Shown in pieces: positions 33,284-43,686 of a stretch of DNA of 64,000 nt; the stretch's first letter is position 1, and each line of letters begins with the position of its first letter. The notes under the pieces are model-generated. The model worked only from the letters and a program-made list of their open reading frames with translations. It was not told the origin of the DNA and made no database searches. The DNA comes from Leucocoprinus leucothites (lineage: Eukaryota; Basidiomycota; Agaricomycetes; Agaricales; Agaricaceae), in assembly GCA_013368445.1 (NCBI GenBank), contig JAACJO010000041.1:62001-126000 (forward strand). Direction: 5' to 3'. The position numbers and the translations under genes were made by a program.

Positions 33284-34424
33284 TAGATCAATTATTGTGA
33301 CATACAAATCTTGGGTTTATTCAACCAGGGTAACTATGTTCACTTGCTTAACATATACTCTGATTTGTCTTCATCGGCGATTAATTTCCTTTCAACAAAC
33401 TTCATCGACATCCCTAATATTATTTATATGGGGGGTGATTTTAATTGTCGATCTCCAGAGTGGGACCCTTCAGCTACTTACGTCCCTATGTCTGCAATAT
33501 CTCTAATGGAGTTGGTGGATGGCTTCAATCTCACAAGGTCTTTACCAACCATAATATCCCCCACTCATTTCTCTCCCATTGAAAGTCATGACAATTCAGT
33601 TATTGATCTCATTTTTTGTGCTAACAATTCTACTTCCCATATTATTGATGTTAATTCGAGGCTTCCATCGGATCATGCACCATTGATTATGGATCTTCCA
33701 ATCCGCCCAGATTATATTAATTATAAAAAACGCGTACTACCAAAAGATAGCAATGAAGAGACGGCTTTCACTTCCCAAGTCTCTGAGCATCTAGCGGCCC
33801 TTGACTGTTCGGACATTCATTCCACCTCTTGTCTGAACGATATTTCTGACTCCATTTCTCGAATCTTTAATGAATCTTGGAATACAAACTCTAAAATTGT
33901 ATGGATTACTAACCGGTCAAAAGAATGGTGGAACTCCCACTGTTCTGAGACTCTTCTTACCTACAGAAGAACAAAGGATTGTAAAGACTGGCAGGCGTTC
34001 AGAACAGCTACTTGAGCTGCTAAGCATTCTTTCTTTGATGCACGCATCCATGAAATCGCATCAACAAACAAATGACCCTGGGACCTAATGGAATGGGTCA
34101 AACAACACAAACTCCCCGCCATTGAAGGTATCCGCTACCAAGGACGACCTTGTAATGACCTTCTGGATTTATGGAATGCACTCCATTCTTCGTATAACTC
34201 AGCCTCCAGTTGACCAGTAAGCCCTATCATTCTCTTTTTTTTTTTTTAGCCAACGCGACCCCTCCAGGGTCGCAAATTTATAACGCAGTGTGCGATAGCA
34301 GTCCACGCCCAACTACTACAACATGCAGAAAGTACCGCTACCAACTACACATCTACATAGCTAGGTATAAATACGAGTCTAAAGTCCGCCTAGTACAAAC
34401 AACATCTTCACGCAGTGGTACATA

Positions 34425-34634
34425 CAGTGGCTCAAAAAACTGTCCCAATGTTTTCGCATTTTGGACATATTTGCTAATACCAGGGGAGATATATGGCCTA
34501 GCATCCTGAAAATATTCACACAGGTACCTTGACATATTGGGCGCATATATTCCCATGATCACATGACCTTGTCCATCAATGAATTAATAATGAATTATCA
34601 AAAATATCTACTCATTGGGACAGTTTTTTGACCC
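34425..34634 (+). repeat. Tc1 left terminal inverted repeat
   Basis: 210 bp. The outer 19-mer tcaaaaaactgtcccaatg and its inverted copy at the inner edge give two candidate transposase-binding sites per end. The region between is AT-rich and not coding. Confidence 0.9.
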
Positions 34635-34771
34635 CCTGTCAGCCTCCCAGTATCTATCTTGTAACATGCCAGGGGAGCATCAGGGCAGGCGTGGGAGTAA
34701 TAAACAAGATCATGTGACCTTGGTTGACATGTTGAGATGGCTACAACTGTCTTTCTTCCTGCCACTACATC

Positions 34772-35791
34772 ATGAAAGCTATCTCCTCTACCCAATACTC
34801 CCAAGTCACTTCTCTTCTCAAAGATGGCTATTCCTTGCGCCAGATTGAACATAAAACTGGTCTAGGAAAGTCTACTGTTGGGAGGATCAAGAAAGAAGTT
34901 GATGGGGACAAGGAAAACAACAAGGGAGGACGTCCTTCCAAGCTTTCTCCTCGTGATAAAAAAGCAATAATTCACCAAATAACCTCTGGAAAGCTAGACA
35001 ATGCTGTCCAGGCTACAAATTTCATTAACTCTACTCTGTCTGACCCTGTCACACCCCAAACTGTCAGAAATACCCTTCAGGATAATGGATTTCGCTCTGT
35101 AACCAAGATCAAACGACCTCTACTCAAAAAGCGACATCGTGAGGAACACCTTGACTTTGCACATGAACATAGGAATTGGACAGTGGAGGACTGGAAGAGG
35201 GTGTTGTGGACAGATGAAACAAAGATCAACAGGATTGGGTCAGATGGAAAGGTGTATACCTGGAAGGAGAGGGGGGAACCACTGTCAGATAGGACCACTC
35301 TCCCTACTGTCAAACATGGAGGAGGTGGTAACATGATGGTGTGGGGGTGTATGGGGTGGAATGGGGTAGGAAAGCTGATAGAGGTTCAAGGGAATATGGA
35401 TGCAGTGCAATACTGCGAGATTTTGGACAATGGGGTGGTGGAAAGCTTTGAAAAGTTGGAGATGGAGGAGGAGGAGAGGATATTCCAGCAGGATAATGAC
35501 CCAAAACACACCTCAAAACTGGGACAACAATGGTTTGTGGACAACAACATTCAAGTTCTACCATGGCCTGCACAATCCCCTGACCTAAATCCCATTGAAC
35601 ACCTCTGGACCTACCTGAAGGACCAGCTGAAGGCATATGAAAGACCACCCAAGGGAGTATTTGAATTGTGGGAGAGGCTAGTAGAGGAGTGGAATAAGAT
35701 TCCAGCAGAAAGGTGCCAAAGGCTGATAGAAAGCATGCCCAGAAGGATTGAGGCAGTTATCAGGGCAAGAGGAGGTCATACAAAGTATTGA
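34772..35791 (+). CDS. Tc1-family transposase, DD34E, intact (339 aa)
   Basis: The N-terminus has a helix-turn-helix (about residues 8-40: SLLKDGYSLRQIEHKTGLG) and a second DNA-binding region to about 115 with the GRPSKLS linker, as in paired-like Tc1 domains. The DDE catalytic core is complete: D148 in VLWTDETK, D241 in QQDNDPKHTS, E276 in SPDLNPIEHLW, with 34 residues between the second and third, i.e. DD34E typical of Tc1. It excises and reinserts the element at TA through the flanking inverted repeats. The length matches the family (about 340 aa). With near-identical ends this copy could be active. Confidence 0.95.
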   Translation: MKAISSTQYSQVTSLLKDGYSLRQIEHKTGLGKSTVGRIKKEVDGDKENNKGGRPSKLSPRDKKAIIHQITSGKLDNAVQATNFINSTLSDPVTPQTVRNTLQDNGFRSVTKIKRPLLKKRHREEHLDFAHEHRNWTVEDWKRVLWTDETKINRIGSDGKVYTWKERGEPLSDRTTLPTVKHGGGGNMMVWGCMGWNGVGKLIEVQGNMDAVQYCEILDNGVVESFEKLEMEEEERIFQQDNDPKHTSKLGQQWFVDNNIQVLPWPAQSPDLNPIEHLWTYLKDQLKAYERPPKGVFELWERLVEEWNKIPAERCQRLIESMPRRIEAVIRARGGHTKY

Positions 35792-35807
35792 GTAGGTAGA
35801 TAACAGA

Positions 35808-36017
35808 GGGTCAAAAAACTGTCCCAATGAGTAGATATTTTCGATAATTCATTATTAATTCATTGATGGACAAGGTCATGTGATCATGGGAATATATGCG
35901 CCCAATATGTCAAGGTACCTGTGTGAATATTTTCAGGATGCTAGGCCATATATCTGCCCTGGTATTAGCAAATATGTCCAAAATGCGAAAACATTGGGAC
36001 AGTTTTTTGAGCCACTG
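35808..36017 (-). repeat. Tc1 right terminal inverted repeat
   Basis: 210 bp, the reverse complement of 34425-34634 with only a few differences (for example ggggag versus gggcag). It carries the same outer and inner 19-mers. The inner edge lies 16 bp after the transposase stop codon. Confidence 0.9.
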
Positions 36018-36063
36018 TAGTTCTAAATGAAAGCATACTACAATACAAGTCGGGCTGTTCTGT

Positions 36064-36734
36064 ATGTCACATGGTTCCGCTTTGTCAGCGGATCCATGGG
36101 TCGCCTCATGGGTGATGCGTGTACATTTAGGGTAGGCCTCCTCAACTCTGGTGGCACAGTCCCGAATGAAATCTGCAAATGTGTCCCATCCCTGGGCTCG
36201 CATTCACTCATTGGTGAGGGCCGTGTCGCCTTGGCCCCAGTTTAAAATTTCCGCAACCAGTCCAACAAGAGTCGGGATGATCACAGCAGTGGTGGCCTCT
36301 AGAAGAGGGCCTGAGGGAACACTCCCAATGAAGCGAGAGAAGAAACAGATCCCAGCAAGAGCCCAGGTCTCAACAGACTCCTCAGTTGACCCGGAGGAGA
36401 CAGCGGACGGCGGTGCTGGGGGGGGAAAGTTCTTCACAGGGTAGAACATCTGTCCACCGGCAGTGAAGGGTTTTGGGGACGGCAACGGAACATCAGCCGA
36501 GGGAGCGACCGCCAACCGCGACGGAATGTCAGTGGCAGGCAGGGAAGAGGGCCCAGGCAATGAAACGTCAGCCTGGGGAGGTCCGAAGTACCCGCGAACG
36601 TTGCAGGGATCATCGTAGGGGTCGAGATGTTCGTCCTTGGACATCTTGGCAATGTTGAGCTCGTCGGTGGAGGCCTCGGTGGACTCGGTAGTTTGGCGGG
36701 GGGGGCCCTTAGACTTAGACTTTCACTTGCCCAT
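36064..36734 (-). pseudogene. gag-like ORF1 of GagL-7, third N-terminal type, C-terminus deleted
   Basis: ATG 36734 gives MGK followed by TGA (CGA to TGA at codon 4). The frame then stays open apart from a TGA at 36204. The N-terminal domain (FYPVKNFPPPAPPS, WALAGICFFSRFIG, GLVAEILNWGQ) differs from both other gag types, while the start (MSKDEHLDPYDD) and the linker HGSADKAEPCDI are shared. At about 36063 the sequence jumps into the 3' UTR, so the core domain and zinc knuckles (about 1.2 kb) are missing. Confidence 0.8.
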
Positions 36735-39700
36735 GTAGAATAGGCAGAGATACGATGTAAACTAGACGTCTTAAGACACACCAACGAATAGATGGTGGTG
36801 GTAAGAGGTCAAGGAGGGATTGCATTTCGTCCCATTGTTCTACTAAACACTTTAGGTAAATTAATCAAGAAGATGATTGCTTGCCGCATGCAATATGAAG
36901 CGGTTTCTCTAGACGTCCTCCACCCTAACCAAATGGGCGGAGTTATCCAACGATCTACTGAAGATGCAGGAGTATTCCTCACTCATATTATTCGGGCTGG
37001 ATGGGCTAAAGGTATGATTACCAGTGTCTGTGCTTTCGATATTGCCCAATTCTTCCCCTCCCTAAACCACAAAATCCTTACTAACATTCTATGATGACAG
37101 GGGTTTGCCCCAGAACTTGTCAACTTCTTCTCACACTACCTCATAGGTTGATCCACACAATTCATGTGGAATACTTTCCTATCCAATGCCCATGATGCAG
37201 ATGTTGGCATAGGGCAAGGTTCTGCTTTATCACCCATTCTATCCACGTTCTATCTAGTGCCCCTCATGTTCATGTTCGATCAACATGCTCATTTACAATC
37301 CATTCCCTCTTCCCTTCTATCCTTTGTTGACGATGGGCTTTGTATATCTCAAGCGAAGAATTACACTGACACAATTTCTTCCCTCAAATCAGCCTACTCC
37401 ATCATTAACTCCATCTGCACTGATCTCGGGCTTGTCATTGAACATGACAAATCTGAGATCTTTCACTTCTCCCAACATCACAATGACTCTAATCCTCCCC
37501 TTGACTTATCCGGTGTCGGCGGACCCCTTCTACATCCCAAACATGTATGGTGCTACCTTGGTTTCTACTTCGATCACCGACTCTCATTTCAAGAACATGT
37601 CCAATATTATTCTACCAAAGCATTATCCACAGTGAAAGCCATGGGTATGCTAGGCAACTCCACCCGAGGCCTCCTCCCTCTACAGAAACGTCTGCTCTAT
37701 AGGTCATGTGTTGTCCCCATGGCTACATATGGATTCTGACTCTGGTACTTTGAAGGCGCTCATAACAAGGCACTTCTCAAGTCCTTATCATCTATGCAAA
37801 GACGCACGGCTCTCTGGATCACAGGCGCCTTCCGTACTTCCCCATCAGGTGGTGCTGAAAGTATTGCTGGACTTATTCCAATCCACCTCCATCTTCGTAA
37901 ATTAGCTATTCGTTCGTTGTATCGAGTCTCTACTTTACCCTCTAATCATGCATTACGTTCTCTTTTATCTGACAGTTTCTCTCTTAACTCCTCCCCTCAT
38001 CCCCAATTGCTTTGCCTTCTCACTCCGGCCAAAAAAGCTAAAGTCAAAGGCCCCCTTATTGATGTAGATAGTTCTCTTTCTCATCTTTCTGACTCCTTTT
38101 CTCCATTCACTCCTGAATCAAAGCCTGGACCTCATCTTATGGACATTTTTCCCGATTCTATTCACTTTCACCCCTGCAATCGCTCGGATAAACACAAAAT
38201 GTATAAACATGTATCGTCTCTCGATTCAGCTTTTTCCTCCTCTTCTTCCGATCGTAATTGTATTTCGGTTGTTACTGATGCCTCTGTCCCACTCGTAGGT
38301 TCCCTTCAGGCAGTTTTGGCGGCACATTTATATCACAGTGGACAGCAAGTGTCCCATGCAAAACAGGCTAGCGGTCGAGTGTCATCTACTGACGCCAAAC
38401 TCTACTCCATTCGTATTGGCATCGCCAAGGCCATTTCCCTTCATTGCGACCACATCATCCTCATCACCAACTGTCTCCCAGCAGCCAAGCTAGCAGTTGA
38501 TCCCTCTATACATTCGAGCCAATCACACTCCATCCAAGTCTGCTGACTCTTATCCGAATGGCTCACAGCCAAACCCTCTCGTTCTATCGACTTCTGGGAC
38601 GTAACTTCCAAATGGTGCTGGAAGCCCCACCTTAAAGTCCACAAAGACGTCACTTCCACATGCATACACGCCCCCCCTCGATTAGGTGCTACTCTTGACT
38701 TCTTGCGATGCAAAATCACCAACGACTGCCAGAAATCCTGGGAGTCCACTTTCTGGAAGAAGAGATACTGCGGCAGCAGCTTCCTTCTTTTTTTTTTTTT
38801 TTTTTTAAAATCAATGAATTTATATAGCGGTGCTCGATCGCAGTCCACTTTCAACTAAATATTACAAACAGATGGTACACTACAGCAAGCTGGGGTACAC
38901 GAAGCGGTCGGAGACCGCTTAAGACAGAGACTATACACAATTAATCCAGCAACATAGGTAAGACTCGAAAGAGACTATAGAACGAGGTGTCATACACAGA
39001 GATCGGACTCAAAGGAAAAGAAGAGAGAAGAGATGAAAGAATATAGTTCACCTTCATTTGGTTCGGCGGGCACAGGAGCTTGAGGCGGCGGTGGATGCGA
39101 GTCGTGATTGGTAAAAGCAAAAGCAGCTGGGTTCTTTTTCAAAAACTCAACGAGGAACTCATACTGAGGGAAAGTGCATTGCACCCATTGAGTTTGGAAG
39201 GGATAGAGGGGGCAGTAACACAAGATGTGATGTCGTGTTTCCAGGCGATGGCCACAACGACAGGATTTGGGCTCGAGGGGGAAGAACCTCTCGTGATAAG
39301 CTCCAATAGGAGCATGATTGAGGATGGCACGGGACATACGTGCACATAAGGATGGTGATTCATTGGCTAAGGGAAGCCAGGTGCCCCCCTTTACGTAGGT
39401 AGGGGTGAGGAACTTGCGATTCTTTTTTGAAAGAAGGAAACCACTGCCGCGGTACTTCTTCTTCCAGAAAGTTGACTCCCAGGACTTCTAGCAGTCGTTG
39501 GTGATTTTGCGTCGCAGGAAATCGAGAGTGGCGCCTACTCGGGGGGGGCATGTATGCGTGTGGAGGTGACGTCTTTGTGGACTTTAAGATGGGGCTTCCA
39601 ACGCCACTTGGAAGGGATGTCCCAGAAGTCGATAGAGCGTGAGGGTTTAGCCGTGAGCCAGTCGGATAGGAGTCGGCAGACTTGGATAGAGTGTGATTGG

Positions 39701-41982
39701 CTCAAGTGTATGGAGGGATCAACTGCCAGCTTGGCTGCTGGGAGGCAGTCAGTGATGAGGATGATGTGGTCGCACTGGAGGGAAATGGCCTTGGCGATGC
39801 CAATGCGAATGGAATAGAGTTCGGCGTCAGTAGACGACGCTCGACCACTAGCCTGTTTTGCATGGGACACTTGTCATCCGCCGCGATATAAATGTGCTGC
39901 CAAAACCGCCTGAAGGGAACCTACAAGTGGAACAGAAGCATCAGTGACAACTGAGATACAATTATGATCAGAAGAAGAAGAAGAAAAAGTGGAGTCGAGA
40001 GACGATACATGTTTATACATTTCGTGTTTATCCGAGCGATTGCAGGGGTGGAAGTGAATAGAATCAGGAAAGATGTCCATTAGACGAGATCCAGGCTTTG
40101 ATTCAGGAGCGAAAGGAGAAAAGGATTCAGAGAGATGAGAAAGAGAACTATCTACATCGATAAGAGGGCCTTTGACTTTAGCTTTTTTGGCCGGGGTGAG
40201 AAGGCGAAGCGATTGGGGATGAGGGGAGGAATTAAGAGAAAAGTCCTTAGATAGAAGAGAACGTAATGCATGATTAGAGGGTAGAGTAGAAACTCGATAT
40301 GATGAATGAATAGCTAATTTACGAAGATGGAGATGGATTGGAATGAGTCCAGCAATGCTTTCAGCGCCGCCTGATGGAGAAGTGCGGAAGGCACCTGTGA
40401 TCCAGATAGCCGCGCATCTTTGCATGGATGATAGGGATTTGAGAAGCGCCTTGTTATGAGCACCTTCAAAGTACCAGAGTCGAAATCCATACGTGGCCAC
40501 GGGGACAACGCATGACCTATAGAGAAGACATTTTTGTAGAGGGAGGAGGCCTCAGGTGGAGTTGCCTAGCATATTCATAGCTTTCACTGTGGATAATGCT
40601 TTGGTGGAGTAATACCGAACGTGTTCTTGAAATGAGAGTCGGCAGTCAAAGTAAAAGCCTAAGTACCGCCAGAAACGTTTGGGATAGAGTAGAGGGCCAC
40701 CCACATCGGATAGATCAAGGGGGGGATTCAAATCATTATGATGTTGAGAGAAGTGAAAAACCTCAGATTTGTCATGTTCAACGACTAGTCCGAGATCGGT
40801 GCAAATGGAATTAATGATGGAATAGGCTGATTTGAGGGAAGAAATAGTGTCAGTATAATTCTTTGCTTGAGATATACAAAGCTCGTCATCGACAAATGAT
40901 AAAAGAGAAGACGGGATAGACTGTAAACGAGCGCGTTGGTCGAACATGAACATGAGGGGCGCTAGATAGAGCGTGGATAGAATGGGTGATAAAGCGGAAC
41001 CTTGCCCAACACCAACATCTGCGTCATGGGCATCAGATAGGAACATGTTCCACATGAATTGAGTGGATCGACCTATGAGATAGTGTGAAAAGAAGTTGAT
41101 GAGTTCTGGGGCAAACCCCTGTTGTCGTAGAATGTTAGTGAGGATTTCGTGGTTTAGGGAGGGGAAAAATTGGGCGATATCAAATGCACAGACACTGGTA
41201 ACCAAACCTTTAGCCCATCCAGACTGAATGATATGAGTGAGGAATACTCCTGCATCCTCAGTGGACCGTTGGATAACTCCGCCCATTTGATTAGGGTGGA
41301 GAACATCTAGGGATACCACTTCAAACTGCATGCAGCGGGCAATCATCTTCTCAATTAGTTTACCTAAAGTGTTTAGTAGAACAATGGGGCGAAACGCTTT
41401 TGGTGTATCATATGCCAGTTTATTCAGCTTGGGAATGATAACAGAGACCGAGTCCTTGAAATGACTCGGCCAGTGAGAGAGACGTATGCACGCATTAGCA
41501 ATGAGTAATATGTTTTTGAGGCATTCATTGTGGGCAACAATGGATTTTAGGTGTTTCCAGGAGATGTGGTCCGGTCCGGGTGCTGAAGAGTTAGCGCATG
41601 AAGAGAGGGATTCGGTGAGTTCAAGGACGGAGAAATTCGTCCAGGAACGGGGAGGAAGGGATTTCATTTCATTAAGAATATTAGGGCTTACCGGACGACC
41701 AGATGCTGAGTTGTATGATGAATGGAGTGCATTCCATAGGTCTGGAAGGTCGTTGCAAGGTCGTCCTTGGTAGTGGATTCCCTCGACGGCAGGGAGTTTG
41801 CGTTGTTTTACCCATTCCATGAGGTCCCATGGTCGTTTGTTGGTCGAAGCGATCTCATGTATGCGCGCATCGAAAAAAGAGCGTTTGGCGGCTCTGGTAG
41901 CCGCTCTGAATGCTCGCCAGTCTTTACGATTCTTTGTTCTTCTGTAGATAAGAAGAGTCTCAGAACAGTGGGGGTTCCACCA

Positions 41983-42208
41983 TGTTAGATTATGACCAGC
42001 TTCAGCCTCACCCCCTTTGTCTAAATGGGGATAGTTGTAGTCACATGACCATACTGCGCACAGACCATGTAGCTAGGTATATAAGGAGGGCCTCAGCCTC
42101 CCAATCAATAATCTTCTTCCCCTCTTTTGTGTGTGTGTCAGTATCAGTGTCTGAGCTTTCCTCTACTCTCTTATCATCCTCTACTCTCTATCATTTTACA
42201 TTCTAACA
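41983..42208 (+). repeat. TRG 5' LTR
   Basis: Begins tgttag and ends ctaaca, a perfect 6-bp inverted end repeat. It contains a TATA box and probably the transcription start. The last eight bases (ttctaaca) are the same as in the copia LTR. Confidence 0.95.
42079..42087 (+). promoter_or_regulatory. TATA box in TRG LTR
   Basis: tatataagg within the LTR, followed about 30 bp later by a pyrimidine-rich stretch (atcttcttcccctc). This is the expected layout of an RNA polymerase II promoter and defines U3. The same motif occurs in the 3' LTR and in the solo LTRs at 15130-15354 and 17599-17824. Confidence 0.65.
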
Positions 42209-42224
42209 GGTTATGGGCCCCGGC
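42209..42224 (+). promoter_or_regulatory. TRG primer-binding site
   Basis: ggttatgggccccggc directly follows the LTR and is identical to the copia site at 56140-56155. It is complementary to an initiator-tRNA anticodon arm. The identity suggests TRG is reverse transcribed by copia-type enzymes. Confidence 0.75.
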
Positions 42225-42303
42225 TTCTAATCTATTATACCACTGCTATAACACCCTTGCTGTCACACATTTTGTTTGCCTTTATTTGCCATCATCTTCT
42301 ACC

Positions 42304-43338
42304 ATGTCTATTCCTGCTATTGCCAACACCATCCACAACTCTGTCCCTATGCTTGATGGGTCCAACTGGGTTCCATGGTCCAAAGCCATGAAGCACTTCT
42401 TCAGTGCTGCCAGAGCCACCTCTGTCATCACTGGCTCCCCTCCTGACAAGGAACATGCCACCTATGCTGACTGGCAGGCACTTGATGAGCAGCTCTATGC
42501 CTTCATTATTGCCAAGATTGATTATAGCCTCTGGTATTTGGTAGAGGATGATACCCCCACCCCTTCTGGAAGGTCATCTTGGTCCAAGCTCAAGGCCCAT
42601 TATGAGAGATCCACTATTGGTCTCAGGGTTCAGGCCAGGAGACATCTCTATCATGGCATCACTCATGACACCTCACAGCCTGTTGGCCTCTTCATCCATG
42701 AGGTGGTCACTGCTGCTCAGAAGTTGAAGGAAATGGGCTGTTCTGTGGAGGATAAGGAGATTACTGATATCATTCTGATGGGGTTGGATTCTTCCTTTGA
42801 CCATGTCAGGACTTCCCTACTTCTCCTGGACAAGGAGCTCACCCTGGAGGATGTGAAGAAGTACCTTAACTCTGCCACCTCTATTGCCACTTCACCCTCC
42901 TTTACCCAGACTCAAGCCTTTGCTGTCTCTAGCAAGGCCAAGTCTTCCAGGTCCCCTGGTTATGGTCACTCCTCCTCTGGCCACTCCTCTTCTGGTCCCT
43001 CATCCACCACTTCTCCCACTCTTATTGACTCTAAGGGCTTCAGGTGGTGCAATCCCACCAATGAAGGTCACTGTCACAGATGTGGTAGGGAGGGTCACAT
43101 TGCAGCCAGGTGTATGTATAATATGCCTCAGGAGGTCAAGGACTGGATCATTGTCAATTCCAAGCAGAACAGGCACTCTGAGGTTCAGAAGGCCAACTCT
43201 GTCTTCCACTTTCTCTCATCTCCTTATGGTTCTCCAACTGGTTCTCCTTCCCAATCTCCTCCTCCTACTCCTAGACACCATGCTGTTCATTTTGCTTATT
43301 CTGGCCACTCTTCCCCTATCATTGCTCATCTTATTTGA
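42304..43338 (+). CDS. Copia-type Gag of TRG, 344 aa, intact
   Basis: ATG 42304 (MSIPAIANTIHNSVPMLDGS) was chosen as the first ATG after the leader with an N-terminus like copia Gag; an upstream in-frame ATG at 42127 lies in the LTR. The protein has the NW..W start (GSNWVPWSKAMKHFF) and a long UBN2-like helical Gag domain (to about residue 200). A Ser-rich linker and one CCHC knuckle (CHRCGREGHIAARC, about residues 257-270) follow. After the knuckle there are 70 residues rich in Ser/Pro and then a stop; no protease motif (DTGA) follows. It is expected to form particles. Whether it packages its own RNA for a copia RT is inference. Confidence 0.92.
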   Translation: MSIPAIANTIHNSVPMLDGSNWVPWSKAMKHFFSAARATSVITGSPPDKEHATYADWQALDEQLYAFIIAKIDYSLWYLVEDDTPTPSGRSSWSKLKAHYERSTIGLRVQARRHLYHGITHDTSQPVGLFIHEVVTAAQKLKEMGCSVEDKEITDIILMGLDSSFDHVRTSLLLLDKELTLEDVKKYLNSATSIATSPSFTQTQAFAVSSKAKSSRSPGYGHSSSGHSSSGPSSTTSPTLIDSKGFRWCNPTNEGHCHRCGREGHIAARCMYNMPQEVKDWIIVNSKQNRHSEVQKANSVFHFLSSPYGSPTGSPSQSPPPTPRHHAVHFAYSGHSSPIIAHLI

Positions 43339-43460
43339 TAGACTTGTTTGTGATGGACATTTTTAGTTTCTTAGATTAGGGGGTTGTTTCTTGTTATTCC
43401 TTTCTTTTCTTTTCTCTTTGATGCTTTCTTCTTATATAGCTTCTTCTGGTCAGGGGGTTG

Positions 43461-43686
43461 TGTTAGATTATGACCAGCTTCAGCCTCACCCCCTTTGTCT
43501 AAATGGGGATAGTTGTAGTCACATGACCATACTGCGCACAGACCATGTAGCTAGGTATATAAGGAGGGCCTCAGCCTCCCAATCAATAATCTTCTTCCCC
43601 TCTTTTGTGTGTGTGTCAGTGTCAGTGTCTGAGCTTTCCTCTACTCTCTTATCATCCTCTACTCTCTATCATTTTACATTCTAACA
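43461..43686 (+). repeat. TRG 3' LTR
   Basis: 226 bp, preceded by the purine-rich stretch cagggggttg. One mismatch to the 5' LTR implies a young insertion. The preceding 122 bp (43339-43460) are untranslated, T-rich and without a recognisable gene. Confidence 0.95.

Larger units (their letters stand above)
34425..36017 (+). mobile_element. Tc1/mariner element with 210-bp terminal inverted repeats
   Basis: A 1593-bp element flanked by TA (34423-34424 and 36018-36019). Terminal inverted repeats are 34425-34634 and 35808-36017, with about four differences seen by eye. Each repeat begins cagtggctcaaaaaactg and ends with an inverted copy of the same 19-mer (cattgggacagttttttga on the left). The single transposase gene is intact. 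It lies in the 3' UTR of GagL-7, which restores across one TA. Confidence 0.95.
34235..36819 (-). mobile_element. GagL-7: internally deleted gag-only element carrying a Tc1 insertion
   Basis: On the minus strand the element runs from ccctccttgacctcttacc (36819) through a 5' UTR, a gag start, an internal deletion, the 3' UTR and a poly(A) (T run at 34235-34247). A Tc1/mariner element (34425-36017) sits in the 3' UTR. There is no target-site duplication. Instead about 280 bp of TadL-5 between SPNIL and AFRPIV is missing, so integration or a later event deleted target DNA. Confidence 0.85.
41983..43686 (+). mobile_element. TRG: gag-only LTR retrotransposon (TR-GAG type), complete
   Basis: A 1704-bp element with 226-bp LTRs (41983-42208, 43461-43686) differing at one base (cagtatcag versus cagtgtcag). 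It has a 5-bp duplication, cacca, at 41978-41982 and 43687-43691. It contains a primer-binding site, one gag gene and a purine-rich stretch before the 3' LTR, but no protease, integrase or RT. This matches the TR-GAG class described in plants. It interrupts TadL-6 ORF2, and removal restores that frame. Confidence 0.95.

Noticed and set aside
38441..38854. 137-codon minus-strand frame over the TadL-5/TadL-6 boundary
   Set aside because: It reads antisense to RNase H and through the T run; no conserved domain.
42127..42303. Upstream 59-codon extension of the TRG Gag
   Set aside because: The extension lies in the LTR and primer site. Copia-type Gags start at the position of ATG 42304, so the shorter protein was annotated.
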